Below, one piece after another: positions 1 to 8,570 of a stretch of 62,188 bases of DNA (its first letter is position 1; each line of letters starts with the position of its first letter). The notes beneath the pieces were generated by a model. It had not been told where the DNA came from and did not search any database. It saw only the letters and a list, made by a program, of their open reading frames with translations. The translations under genes and the position numbers were made by a program. Source of the stretch: JAJTHC01 sp044358835 (GTDB lineage Bacteria; Cyanobacteriota; Vampirovibrionia; Vampirovibrionales; JAJTHC01); NCBI GenBank assembly GCA_044358835.1, contig JBIKNF010000011.1:1-62188 (forward strand), read 5' to 3'.

Positions 1-160
1 TTCCTTTATTGTTATGAGGGGGGGGTAAGCAGTCGTTTTTAAAAATTCTGTACCCTAATAAAAACAATCTTTAATAAGTTCTTGCGGGGTTGTTACAATT
101 CTTTAAGTATTTGGGGGTCAAGGGGCGGTTTTGGGGGGTAATCGCGCGCAAGCGGTGGGC

Positions 161-189
161 TTGCATCGGGCGGGGGCTTGTGTTACAGT
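161..189 (+). promoter_or_regulatory. Predicted sigma70-type promoter of rpsU
   Basis: A TTGCAT hexamer and a TACAGT hexamer are separated by 17 bases. They end about 45 bases before the rpsU start. The spacing is ideal but both hexamers are imperfect, so this is a prediction from the sequence only. The preceding 160 bases are rich in G runs and hold no gene I can support. Confidence 0.42.
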
Positions 190-233
190 AAGCCTTGCAT
201 TCCATAAACACGCGTGAAAGGAGGTGTTTGCAA

Positions 234-413
234 ATGATGATGGCTGAAATTGAAGTCCACCCTGGGGAATCCATTGAAGGGGCCTTAAAACGCTTTAAGA
301 AAAAAATCCAAAAAGCGGGCATTTTGTCTGAAGTCAAGCGTCGTGAACGTTACGAACCTCCTTCGGTTAAACGTAAACGTAAGCAACAAGCCGCTCGCAA
401 ACGTAAGCGTTAA
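234..413 (+). CDS. rpsU: 30S ribosomal protein S21
   Basis: Small-subunit ribosomal protein S21, which binds near the 3' end of 16S rRNA and helps translation initiation. The 59-residue product has the family's layout: a start reading AEIEVHPGESIEGALKRFKK, a helical KKIQKAGILSEVKRRERYE segment, and a C-terminal tail of almost pure Lys/Arg. A strong AAAGGAGGTG site at 217-226 sits seven bases before the first of three consecutive ATG codons (234, 237, 240), which decides the start region and rules out the in-frame TTG at 195. It appears to be a single-gene unit with its own promoter and terminator. Confidence 0.95.
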   Translation: MMMAEIEVHPGESIEGALKRFKKKIQKAGILSEVKRRERYEPPSVKRKRKQQAARKRKR

Positions 414-435
414 GACTTACCTGCTGTAATGCCTT

Positions 436-473
436 AAAAAGTCTTTTGCTGAACCCAGTAAAAGACTTTTTTT
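436..473 (+). terminator. Rho-independent terminator of rpsU
   Basis: Perfect inverted repeat AAAAGTCTTTT / AAAAGACTTTT around a 12-base loop, running into a T tract. It lies 22 bases after the rpsU stop. Confidence 0.9.
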
Positions 474-595
474 ACGGCTATGTTCAATTGAAACTCTGCC
501 AACTTTGTGCAAAGCGATTATACTGGGTTCTGTTGAAATGCAGTTGAAACGCACAAGGCAATCGCCTGCTTGCCTCAATAAAAGGATCTTGACCA

Positions 596-1798
596 ATGAT
601 GAAAATCGCTCAACGCCTGTTTTTATGCACGCTTGCCCTTCTGCTAACGCTTCCTTCAATTGGGTGGGCACAATCGGTAGAACTGTTCCTTCAAAAAGCC
701 GAAAACGCTTACAAGGCGGGGCATTTCACGCAAGCCATTGAAGCGTACAATCAAGCCCTAAAGCTCAAACCCACAGAAGCAAGCACCTATGTGTTAAGGG
801 CAACAGCCTACTACCAACTCAGCCATTTTACGCAAGCCTTAAATGACGCGAATCAAGCCCTTAAATATGGCCATAAGGATCCGAACCTCTACTTATTTAT
901 TGGAGAAGTAAAGGCGGATGCCAAAGATTACAAAGGCGCCATTGAAGCCTTTAAAAAGGCGGAAACCTTAGGGGTGAATCCCAGAGAACTTTACGTGCTT
1001 AGGGCCTACGTGTATGCTTCGGCGGGCCAGCCGGAATTGGCCCTTCAAGATTTCAATAACGCCATTGCATTGATCCCTGAAGAAGCGAGTCTCTTTTATG
1101 AACGAGCCAATGTGCATCGAACCTTAAACCATACGGCACTCGCCTTGGCGGATTATACTCAGGCCATCTTGATAGATCCGGATTACCTTGAAGCCTATGA
1201 CGGCCGTGGCTTACTCTATTCTGATTTAGACAGAAATGAAGAAGCCTTAAATGATTTTGATGCCGCTTTGGCCATTGACGATCAATACGCCAGTGCCTAT
1301 TACAATCGGGCCAATACCTATTATGATTTAGGCGAATCGCTTCGTGCGATTGAAGATTTTAACAATGCCTTAAAGGCCGATGCTCAAATCTCGCAACTTT
1401 CCATTGACGACAAAGCCGATATTTTTCAAAACCAAGGCCTTGCTCACCACACCTTAAAACAATACGATTTAGCCATTGTGGATTTTACGCGTTCTATTTC
1501 GCTAAACCCTCGTTTGGCGGATGCCTTTAGTAGTCGTGGCTTGGCGTATTATTACATCGGCAACAACGAAAAAGCCCTTGCAGATGCTAAAAAAGCCCTT
1601 AGTTTGGACAACCAATATGCGGATGCCTATTACCTAAGCGCCTTGGTTAAATCCGCAAAGCTAGACAAATCAGGCGCCTTGGCCGATTTAAGCAAAGCCA
1701 AGGTCTTGTTCGAATTTCAAAAAAACGAACGCGGTGTAAAAAAAGTGATTCAAACTGAAGAAGCCATTAAAGCCCGCTTTGTAGAAAAAGGCTTGTAG
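596..1798 (+). CDS. Secreted tetratricopeptide-repeat protein
   Basis: A 400-residue protein made almost wholly of tetratricopeptide repeats, which form a helical scaffold for protein-protein contacts. Residues 1-25 are a clear Sec signal peptide (hydrophobic LFLCTLALLLTLPSIGWA, cleavage predicted after GWA-Q), so it acts outside the inner membrane, probably in the periplasm. About nine 34-residue TPR units follow, with the usual small-residue pattern (for example AYNQALKLKP, YTQAILIDPDYLEAY, FTRSISLNPRLADAF). AAAGGA lies nine bases before the ATG. A TATACT hexamer at 519-524 could be its -10 element, but I see no matching -35. The partner is unknown. No catalytic domain is attached. Confidence 0.85.
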   Translation: MMKIAQRLFLCTLALLLTLPSIGWAQSVELFLQKAENAYKAGHFTQAIEAYNQALKLKPTEASTYVLRATAYYQLSHFTQALNDANQALKYGHKDPNLYLFIGEVKADAKDYKGAIEAFKKAETLGVNPRELYVLRAYVYASAGQPELALQDFNNAIALIPEEASLFYERANVHRTLNHTALALADYTQAILIDPDYLEAYDGRGLLYSDLDRNEEALNDFDAALAIDDQYASAYYNRANTYYDLGESLRAIEDFNNALKADAQISQLSIDDKADIFQNQGLAHHTLKQYDLAIVDFTRSISLNPRLADAFSSRGLAYYYIGNNEKALADAKKALSLDNQYADAYYLSALVKSAKLDKSGALADLSKAKVLFEFQKNERGVKKVIQTEEAIKARFVEKGL

Positions 1799-1853
1799 GC
1801 GTGGACTAAAGCTGTTAAACTAGGGGGCATATTGAGCAAAAGGATTCCTTCAC

Positions 1854-2531
1854 ATGGCACAAACCTCTTTATTTGCGTCGCTTTTTCAAGAAGCCGTGGA
1901 CACGCCCAGTTACGAACACTTAAAAGCCCAACCCTTTAAAGAATCCCCTTTCTTCGTGTTGGATTTAGAAACCACGGGCTTAAGTGCTAAAAAAAATAGC
2001 ATTACCGAAATTACCGTCATTAAATACGTAAACGGCCAAGATTTAGAGCTGTTCAGCACACTGGTTAAACCGCATGAAAGTATTCCTCAAGAAGTGGAAA
2101 GCTTAACAGGCATAAGCAATGAACTGGTGGCTCAAGCCCCTTCTTTACTGATGGTGATGAATGATTTAATGCAGTTTTTAGGGCCTTCGCCTTTTATTGT
2201 GGGGCATAATGTTGCCTTTGATTTAAGCTTCTTACAAGCCAAAAGCCAAGAATGTGGCTTTCATGGCTTGGAAAATCGCTTTGCGCTTGAACATGCGTTA
2301 TGCACCAAAGTGCTGGCTCAAAAGGTATTGCCGAATTTACCGAGTTATGAAGGCATACTGGTTGCCACCCAATGCGGATACCACAACCCTAACCCGCATC
2401 GCGCGGAAGCCGATGTGCGGATGTCCGCCGCGATTTTGTTTGCGTTGGTGCAAAAATTACGAAACGCTGGCCATGGCATCCACACCGTGCAAGACGTGTT
2501 TGACGTGCAAGGCCCGTTACAGGCACGCTAA
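1854..2531 (+). CDS. DnaQ-like 3'-5' exonuclease (DEDDh family)
   Basis: A 225-residue exonuclease of the DEDDh superfamily, as in the epsilon proofreading subunit of DNA polymerase III. All three exo motifs are visible: ExoI FFVLDLETTGL (metal-binding Asp and Glu), ExoII HNVAFDLSFL, and ExoIII HRAEADVRMS with its His and Asp. The protein is only the exonuclease domain; there is no polymerase or helicase fusion. AAAGGA stands nine bases before the ATG. The stop overlaps the next gene's start (TAATG), so the two are probably translated together. The motifs cannot say whether it proofreads replication or acts in repair or RNA turnover. Confidence 0.85.
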   Translation: MAQTSLFASLFQEAVDTPSYEHLKAQPFKESPFFVLDLETTGLSAKKNSITEITVIKYVNGQDLELFSTLVKPHESIPQEVESLTGISNELVAQAPSLLMVMNDLMQFLGPSPFIVGHNVAFDLSFLQAKSQECGFHGLENRFALEHALCTKVLAQKVLPNLPSYEGILVATQCGYHNPNPHRAEADVRMSAAILFALVQKLRNAGHGIHTVQDVFDVQGPLQAR

Positions 2532-4069
2532 TGAATGCTAAAGCAACCGCTTTTAACGTGAATCTTAAATCGATTGTAGAGCGCTGTCTCTTCGGTTTTG
2601 ACCCCGCCATGTTTGAAGCCAATACCCCTGCGGCGCAACTGGCGGATCTAAATCCCTTGGGTTACATCTTTTTTCGGCATCACTTTACGGGTTGTGCCAG
2701 TTTAGACGACGTACGTGATTTACTTAATCAGGTTAAAGCGCGGCACAGGCAGCCGCTTTTTTTAGGTTTGGATCAAGAAGGCGGTCAGGTGGAACGCCTG
2801 CCTTCACGATTGTTTCACGGGGGGCTTTCTCCCTTTACGGTAGGGGAAGTGGAACGCTTAAACCCCCATGCCAGACTCGCCCAACGCTATTATGACTGGC
2901 AATCCCAAGGTTTAGCCAGTCTGGGGTTTAATCTAAACTTTTTCCCTACGCTGGACGCTCAGCTTAATCCCCAAAACCCGATTATTGGCAATCGTGCTTT
3001 TTCGTCTGATCCTGCTGAAATTAAGCGACTCGGCCAACTGGCCAAAGACGCCCAAAGCACTTATGGGATTCAAAGCGTTTTAAAGCATTACCCCGGCCAT
3101 GGCAGCGGTACGGTAGACAGTCACCTTGCCTTACCTACTTTGGACTTTACAGAGGCGGAAGAATCTAGTTTTGTGGCCCTGATGCACGATCGTCCCGTGC
3201 CGTGGGTGATGCTGGCTCATGGGGTTTATCCCAATTTAACAGACGCCAGTCAACACATCCCCGCCAGTTGTGACCCCTATTTTGTGACGGATCGCTTGCG
3301 TAAACACTGGGGATTTACAGGCTTGACGATCACTGATGATCTGAATATGCAAGGGCTTTTAGAAGCCTTTGAAGGAGATCAAGAAAAGGCGTCTTTACAA
3401 GCCCTTGAAGCGGGCATTGATGTGTTACTGTTTCGTGAAGCAGGCTTGCACGAATTGAACAGGGTCAACGCCTTGGCCACTGCTTTAGAAGAGGGGCGCC
3501 TCGATCGTGAAAAGCACCTCACTAGCGTTGCGCGGGTGAATCTCGCCCAAAAAACGCTTCAGCAGATTGAGACCACAACGCCAGAACAGGTGTTGCCTTT
3601 AAAATGGCACCAAACCCTAGAAGCCCTTCATGAAGAGGCCATGGAGACTATTTTGGCGGATTACACGGGCATACTGACCCTTGGTAGCACTTGTCTTCTA
3701 GAACCTCACGCGACGTTGCTTCCTCATTACGCCATGGAATATGTGGACGGTTCACTTACCCGCGCCTTCCTGCCAGATTCGGCGACACGCTTGACGTATG
3801 AAACGGCGCAAGCGTTAAGCGTCCACCAAGCCTTAAATACAGGGAAAAAACAGGTGCTGGCGTTTGTGTGGCTTCCCCAAGTGGGTAAACCCCTGTTAGA
3901 GGCTTTGCAAGCGTTGCACGCGTCTGAAAAAAGCGCGTCTGTTCAAACGGTTGTGGTTAATCTGGGGACGCCGATTGAAGGCGAGTACCCATTCTTTACG
4001 TTCATCAATCTAGGGACGGCACGTCCACCAACGCTTCAAAAGGTTTTGCCAAGGCTCTTTTCGCCATAG
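2531..4069 (+). CDS. nagZ: GH3 beta-N-acetylhexosaminidase, NagZ-like, with C-terminal extension
   Basis: Glycoside hydrolase family 3 enzyme of the NagZ type, which removes N-acetylglucosamine from muropeptides during cell-wall recycling. The marker motif KHYPGHGSGTVDSHLALP, which carries the His/Asp pair special to NagZ, lies near residue 180. The nucleophile Asp is in TITDDLNMQG. The early DQEGGQVERL and later HGVYPNLT segments also match. There is no signal peptide, consistent with a cytoplasmic enzyme. At 512 residues it is about 170 longer than a minimal NagZ; the extra C-terminal part looks like a second domain with no catalytic motif I can name. The 3' end runs 65 bases into the opposing gene. 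Confidence 0.85.
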   Translation: MNAKATAFNVNLKSIVERCLFGFDPAMFEANTPAAQLADLNPLGYIFFRHHFTGCASLDDVRDLLNQVKARHRQPLFLGLDQEGGQVERLPSRLFHGGLSPFTVGEVERLNPHARLAQRYYDWQSQGLASLGFNLNFFPTLDAQLNPQNPIIGNRAFSSDPAEIKRLGQLAKDAQSTYGIQSVLKHYPGHGSGTVDSHLALPTLDFTEAEESSFVALMHDRPVPWVMLAHGVYPNLTDASQHIPASCDPYFVTDRLRKHWGFTGLTITDDLNMQGLLEAFEGDQEKASLQALEAGIDVLLFREAGLHELNRVNALATALEEGRLDREKHLTSVARVNLAQKTLQQIETTTPEQVLPLKWHQTLEALHEEAMETILADYTGILTLGSTCLLEPHATLLPHYAMEYVDGSLTRAFLPDSATRLTYETAQALSVHQALNTGKKQVLAFVWLPQVGKPLLEALQALHASEKSASVQTVVVNLGTPIEGEYPFFTFINLGTARPPTLQKVLPRLFSP

Positions 4070-5324
4070 GCGCTGTTGAAGACTTACCATAAGGTTTGGC
4101 TCCCTTGTAGGCGCCTTCTTCACGCGCAATCAGTTGATGGGGGTGAAAGTGTTTAAAATGTCGTTGAACCACTTGTGTAATTTGGGTTTGGGCATGTAAA
4201 ACCCCTTCTAGCACGGCTTCAGCATGGGCGTCAATGTTTGAAGGGACCTTGGGCAACACGGTTAAACTCGTATAGTTCAGCCCTTCTTCTCGGCTGGCCT
4301 TAAAGAGTCGTTTGCTCATGTACAGAGGAGTGACTTCATCACTTTTACTTACAAAAAAATGTAGTTCCGTCTTCGGGTTGATTCGGGCCAGTAAGGGCAA
4401 GTTATTGAAACTTCCGCTACGTTCTAATAACGGTAAAAAGCGACCAATCACCCATTGTTCCATTAAGCTATATGCTGGATTAGGTGCATAAAACACATGG
4501 TGCAACACGGTTTTAGGTAACGTGGTAAAGGCTGAAAATTCAAAGGCCATGTTTATTTGAAAAAACGGAGCTTCTTTAGGGGATTGTTTACAAAAGGCTT
4601 CATTGTAAGCCAACATCGCGTTGACTACATAATTCGACGTTGAATACCCAAATAACACTGCACGATGCGCCACCCCTCGTTCACGTAAGTAGGCTTCTAG
4701 GGTTTTGGCGACTTTCTGCAAAGAAGCTTGGTTGGCAGAACCCGTATTGTTACTGAATCCGGAAATGTTGACTAAAATGAGGTGCTTAAAGCCCAAGGCG
4801 TGAATTTGTGCCACAAACTCTCGGCCTCGTGCGTCTTCAAGGGTGCCTTCAATGCGCATGCCTGCTCCTGGTAGTATCACCGCAATGGGTTCGTCCATTT
4901 CAGGAGAAAATGCCTCTAGGCTGTGGTAAACGTCTAGGCCTTCCATGCCCCCAAGCGTGTTTAGTTCTAAGAGCAGTGGCCAAGCACAAGGGCGACCATC
5001 CGCGTGTGTGGCGCGTTGAGAGACCCACGTTTTCGCCAAGTCCGACCCCATAAAGGGTGTTCCAACATCCAAGCGAAACAAAAATCGATCAAGCGTTCGT
5101 TGTAACACGACAGGGGTTTCTGTGGTAAACACATTGCCCATTTCTGTTGTAAAAGGGATTTCTTTTAAGGTGGTGTTGATGAAGGCACGTTCTAATCGGC
5201 GGTTACTGTTATATAAAAACCATTTGGTGGCCTGTTCCGCCACTTGAGGCAGGACTTGTGGCAAGGCCTCTAAGGGTTCAAGTTTAGCGTGTAAAGCAGA
5301 AACGGTGGTAAACTTCAGTCCCAT
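4005..5324 (-). CDS. Alpha/beta-hydrolase-like protein of unknown substrate
   Basis: A 439-residue protein I cannot assign to a named family. The C-terminal two thirds read like an alpha/beta hydrolase: a first strand and glycine turn (IAVILPGAGM), a possible nucleophile elbow GYSTSN with Ser near residue 228, a late strand with a candidate acid (FFVSKSDEVTP), and a downstream His (IDAHAEAV). The roughly 140 N-terminal residues are unassigned. No signal peptide is seen. An upstream in-frame ATG at 5333 would have AGAAGG directly against it; Met at 5324 gives nine bases of spacing and is preferred. An extended -10 (TGCTATACT) lies just upstream. Lipase or esterase activity is only a guess. Confidence 0.55.
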   Translation of the reverse strand: MGLKFTTVSALHAKLEPLEALPQVLPQVAEQATKWFLYNSNRRLERAFINTTLKEIPFTTEMGNVFTTETPVVLQRTLDRFLFRLDVGTPFMGSDLAKTWVSQRATHADGRPCAWPLLLELNTLGGMEGLDVYHSLEAFSPEMDEPIAVILPGAGMRIEGTLEDARGREFVAQIHALGFKHLILVNISGFSNNTGSANQASLQKVAKTLEAYLRERGVAHRAVLFGYSTSNYVVNAMLAYNEAFCKQSPKEAPFFQINMAFEFSAFTTLPKTVLHHVFYAPNPAYSLMEQWVIGRFLPLLERSGSFNNLPLLARINPKTELHFFVSKSDEVTPLYMSKRLFKASREEGLNYTSLTVLPKVPSNIDAHAEAVLEGVLHAQTQITQVVQRHFKHFHPHQLIAREEGAYKGAKPYGKSSTAPMAKRALAKPFEALVDVPSLD

Positions 5325-5356
5325 GAACCGCATCCTTCTGTTCCAAAACTACGGGT

Positions 5357-5362
5357 AGTATA
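5357..5362 (-). promoter_or_regulatory. Possible extended -10 element for the hydrolase-like gene
   Basis: On the minus strand the sequence reads TGCTATACT, an extended -10 pattern, about 33 bases before the preferred start at 5324. No good -35 is seen. Confidence 0.35.
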
Positions 5363-5394
5363 GCACAGTTTGGATGCATCTTCACCCCTTCCTT

Positions 5395-6099
5395 CTAATG
5401 AAAGTAAAACACGTTTAGCATTAAAATGTGTTGTAAGGTATCGTTTGTTGCATTGGAATAGGCCGCCATGTAGCCGAATTCAGCCATGACATGAGGCGTG
5501 ATATGACGCCCCAGCCCCACAAAACTAAGCGCTTGGCTAAAGCCCTGTTTATGTCGTGGAGCAATGGTATTGACATTGAAAATAACTTCATTTTGCAGAA
5601 CCCAGTAGAACTTCGGGTGTTCTTTAAAGTTTCGCTGGTACCGAGCCAAGGCTCGGGTAAAAACCAGCGGGGTGGATTCATCGGGAATGAAGCGTTCTTC
5701 TAGGCGTCCACGTAACATAAGTTCACCCCCCTTGATGACTTCGGCGTGAATAATTTGTTGAAAACTACGGTGTTCCGTGGTGAATTGAGGGTTGTAATTG
5801 GGCGTCCATCCATACGCGGCCCATAGGCTTGTTTTAGGGCTCAGCGCGTAGCCAAGCCCCGTCCACAATAAGTGACGTTCTAGAATGCGTTGGGATTCTC
5901 GTGCTTGAAGTCGCAATTGCCCTTCTAAATACAGCTTTAGTTTGGGGGTTTGTTTAATGGGGGTCAGCACCACAATAGCGCTACTGTATTGCCCTGAAAA
6001 AGTTTCTTGCCCTTCAACAGAACGCAGGGGCATTCCCCCGCAGAACACCGCCATGCTTAAACAAAACACACGTCGATTCAAACACCTGATGCCTAACAA
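5395..6099 (-). CDS. DUF2490-type outer-membrane barrel protein
   Basis: A 234-residue exported protein resembling DUF2490, a family of predicted small outer-membrane beta-barrels. The features are a signal-like N terminus, alternating strands with aromatic ends (LYLEGQLRLQ, SLWAAYGWTP, LMLRGRLEERFIPD), the family-type RFIPD and LARYQRNF segments, and a C-terminal strand ending in Phe-His (LMLNVFYFH), close to the terminal aromatic signal of barrel proteins. AAAGGAG sits seven bases before a TTG codon at 6099, which I take as the start; another TTG at 6105 is too close to the site. The hydrolase-like gene follows downstream on the same strand. Confidence 0.6.
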   Translation of the reverse strand: MLGIRCLNRRVFCLSMAVFCGGMPLRSVEGQETFSGQYSSAIVVLTPIKQTPKLKLYLEGQLRLQARESQRILERHLLWTGLGYALSPKTSLWAAYGWTPNYNPQFTTEHRSFQQIIHAEVIKGGELMLRGRLEERFIPDESTPLVFTRALARYQRNFKEHPKFYWVLQNEVIFNVNTIAPRHKQGFSQALSFVGLGRHITPHVMAEFGYMAAYSNATNDTLQHILMLNVFYFH

Positions 6100-6268
6100 G
6101 AACAAGCTCCTTTACATTATGGACTAGTATCTCATAAAAAACAGATGCTTTGTAACGATCGGTTCCAAAAAAATGCAGACCTGTTTTTATGCTCTTACGC
6201 AGGTTTTTTTTAAGCATGCGAAATAGACACCTCTCTTACTTACTTCTGGCGAAAAGGACTAAACCGTT

Positions 6269-6913
6269 ATGAAACTATGCCTGACTTCCCTTGCGTTACG
6301 ATTCTTCCAAATGCTTCAAATCTTCCCACTCTGGCGGATGCTCGCCCTCATTCTAGCCTTTGTGTTTTCACAAAGCATGGCGATCGCCCAAAACGTGGTG
6401 ATTTACGGCAATGGTAACGTTGTGCAACAAAGCGACGTGCAGGCCCCTGCGGTGATTCAAGAATGCACGCGCAATGTGTACGGACGCTGCATCGGGCAGC
6501 CTTATAGCGTAGGGTACCCCAACTATGCCGTACAAAGCCAAGTGCCTCGCCCCAACCCGAATCTTTCCCAGCAAGAACAGCATGCCCAATGGTTTAGACA
6601 AGAACGCAATTATGAACGCGTCAACCAAATCTACCGTCAAGACTATGACGGCTTAGGCAACCCGATTTTGAATCAATCGTATGGCGTTCGCCCTTACCCG
6701 AGCTTTCCTGATTATGCGTATCGTCAAAAGGTGGAAGAATTTCAATCCGCTGGCAAGCCTGTGGTGAGCGTTTACGGCGATGTCGCCATGATGCCCGCCC
6801 CACGCCCGACTGGCTATTATTACATTACCCGTCAACAGGCGGATCGCTACGATTATTTGTACAAGCTAGGCTTGACGCCTCGTAAACGCCCTGAAAACGC
6901 TGTGGTGCGATAG
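6269..6913 (+). CDS. Small secreted protein of unknown function
   Basis: A 214-residue protein with a long N-terminal hydrophobic stretch (MLALILAFVFSQSMAIA) and a predicted signal-peptidase site before QNVV, so it should be exported. The mature part is rich in Tyr, Pro, Gln and Asn, with a Cys pair (ECTRNVYGRCIG) that could form a disulfide outside the cytoplasm. I recognise no domain. AAAGGA lies ten bases before the ATG. A strong terminator follows directly, so it is probably transcribed alone. Confidence 0.75.
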   Translation: MKLCLTSLALRFFQMLQIFPLWRMLALILAFVFSQSMAIAQNVVIYGNGNVVQQSDVQAPAVIQECTRNVYGRCIGQPYSVGYPNYAVQSQVPRPNPNLSQQEQHAQWFRQERNYERVNQIYRQDYDGLGNPILNQSYGVRPYPSFPDYAYRQKVEEFQSAGKPVVSVYGDVAMMPAPRPTGYYYITRQQADRYDYLYKLGLTPRKRPENAVVR

Positions 6914-6936
6914 GGGCTTGGTTTTTCAAGCGTTTT

Positions 6937-6967
6937 AAAGGGATGCCACAGGGCATCCCTTTTTTGT
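6937..6967 (+). terminator. Rho-independent terminator after the secreted protein gene
   Basis: Perfect 11-bp stem AAAGGGATGCC / GGCATCCCTTT with a four-base loop (ACAG), followed by further T residues. Confidence 0.88.
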
Positions 6968-7070
6968 TTGAAAAATAGTGTTTTTTATGCACTATTCAAT
7001 CCTTCAAACCTTTGTCATCATAAACAAAGGTGTTTTGAATTATGCACAAAACAAAAAAGGAGTGAATCTT

Positions 7071-7769
7071 ATGGCAAATGAAAATGGACACTGGGTGACA
7101 ATCAATGGCAATCCTGTTTTAATTGAAGACAACAAAGGTGGAGGTAAGGGATCTTCTGGCGGTGGGAGCTCAAAGCAACGTAAAGCCCCTACGGCGAAAG
7201 AACACAAAGAAAATGTGTCATGGGTGAGAAAAGCCGTTGAGCGAGGGCAACGAAGCTTTCCGAATGATCAACCTCGTATTTTGAAAGAAGCGGCTCAAGT
7301 GGCAGCGGCTCAAACAAATGACCCCGATCAGTTTATGAAAACCATGAACGATGCCATGATCCCCGTAGGGGCTTCACCTGCTTTTGACGAACATGTTCGA
7401 GGACTTAAAGGCAAGCAAGAGCAAACGCAAGAGCAACCTAAAATCGGCACAACAGGCATTGATCCACGATACAACGATAAATCCAGTAACCAAATTTCTA
7501 ACCACTTTTGGGGCTTTGTCGCTATCGGTTACAAGGAAGGAGCACCTGGTGGATGGGCTAAAAATGTCTATCACGAAAAAATTGAGCCTATTAATCCGCT
7601 TAATAAAGTACCCACGGTAGGCAGTAAACAAGATTGGGATCTTTCTGTTCAAGCGTATAAGTTGGGCGATGACTTAAAAAATGGTAAGATTAGTGTCAAA
7701 GACTTCCCCAAAAAAGCAGAAAGCATTTTAAAAGGAAAGTCAACTTATCCCAAAGGGATTTTAGAATAG
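7071..7769 (+). CDS. Toxin-like protein with HWVTI-type N terminus (putative)
   Basis: A 232-residue soluble protein that I do not assign firmly. It opens with GHWVTINGNPVLIED, a segment resembling one I associate with phage-head fusion and polymorphic-toxin proteins. A Gly/Ser-rich linker follows (GGGKGSSGGGSS), then a helical region. The C-terminal domain (about residues 130-225) has spaced polar motifs: ISNHFWGFVAIGY, NVYHEKIEP and SKQDWDLSVQAYKLG. The His, His-Glu and Asp in these could form an active site. AAAAAAGGAG precedes the ATG at 7071, which excludes an upstream TTG-type extension. It has no signal peptide. Base use is more AT-rich than its neighbours, and a membrane-protein gene follows 27 bases later. 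Confidence 0.5.
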   Translation: MANENGHWVTINGNPVLIEDNKGGGKGSSGGGSSKQRKAPTAKEHKENVSWVRKAVERGQRSFPNDQPRILKEAAQVAAAQTNDPDQFMKTMNDAMIPVGASPAFDEHVRGLKGKQEQTQEQPKIGTTGIDPRYNDKSSNQISNHFWGFVAIGYKEGAPGGWAKNVYHEKIEPINPLNKVPTVGSKQDWDLSVQAYKLGDDLKNGKISVKDFPKKAESILKGKSTYPKGILE

Positions 7770-7796
7770 ACCTGTGAAAATAAAAGAAGTACAGCT

Positions 7797-8438
7797 ATGC
7801 TACACCTGCAAAATATAACCCATCATTCTTTTTTAGTGCTAGGCATTATAAGCTTTATCGGCTTGCACTACCTGATATTAAGTCGTATGCGATTAAACAA
7901 GTGGTGTTTAATCGCTTTGCTTTTGCTTAATTTAGCAACCCAAATTATTCAATATTATCGTTTTAATGAATGGCAATTAGAAGCTTATTCATTGATGTCT
8001 ATAGTTAGGATTTCTTCCTTTTTTTTAGGAGCATGCCTCATGCATGTTTTACTTACACCTCTTTATTGTGTTCCTTTTATTCCATTGATTCAAATCATTT
8101 TCTTTGTGAATGCGTGGTTTTTATACCGAGATTTAGGCTGGACGAAGCAGTTTGTATCTAAAGTAACTAAATATCTAAGCTTGGCGTGGCTTTTGGGAAT
8201 AGAAGTATGGGCATTTCTGTTGTCTCGTTGTTTGTATGAAGGTGCGGGGCAGGTCTATCAGCAAAGTCCTTGGGACACACCTATATACATCCCTTATGTG
8301 TGGAGCTTGGACAATGCTCAATTTAGGCTAGATCTCAATCACGCCTTGCTACTGGTGAGCATTCCGCTAAGCATCGCTATTTTGGCGTGGTGGCATAAAC
8401 GGTATTTAAATCAACACTCGTGCAAAGAGTCTCCTTAA
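7797..8438 (+). CDS. Multi-pass membrane protein, unknown; possible partner of the preceding gene
   Basis: A 213-residue very hydrophobic protein with about six predicted transmembrane segments (for example SFLVLGIISFIGLHYLIL, CLIALLLLNLAT, FIPLIQIIFFVNAWFLY, LAWLLGIEVWAFLL and LLLVSIPLSIAILAWW) and a short charged C terminus. No transporter or enzyme motif is visible. It lies 27 bases after the toxin-like gene, on the same strand and with the same AT-rich composition, which suggests co-transcription and perhaps joint acquisition. It might be an immunity or transport partner, but that rests on position only. The SD is weak (AAAAGAAG). Confidence 0.55.
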   Translation: MLHLQNITHHSFLVLGIISFIGLHYLILSRMRLNKWCLIALLLLNLATQIIQYYRFNEWQLEAYSLMSIVRISSFFLGACLMHVLLTPLYCVPFIPLIQIIFFVNAWFLYRDLGWTKQFVSKVTKYLSLAWLLGIEVWAFLLSRCLYEGAGQVYQQSPWDTPIYIPYVWSLDNAQFRLDLNHALLLVSIPLSIAILAWWHKRYLNQHSCKESP

Positions 8439-8570
8439 TCCAAAAGGGGAGCATTGCCTTATTGTTTTGTCTGTGTTCAAATAGGGGGTATGTAAAATTA
8501 GGCACCTGTTTCACTCTTTCTGAAACGCTCGCCTGATTCGTCTGATTTAACACGTTGAGGAGATTTACCC

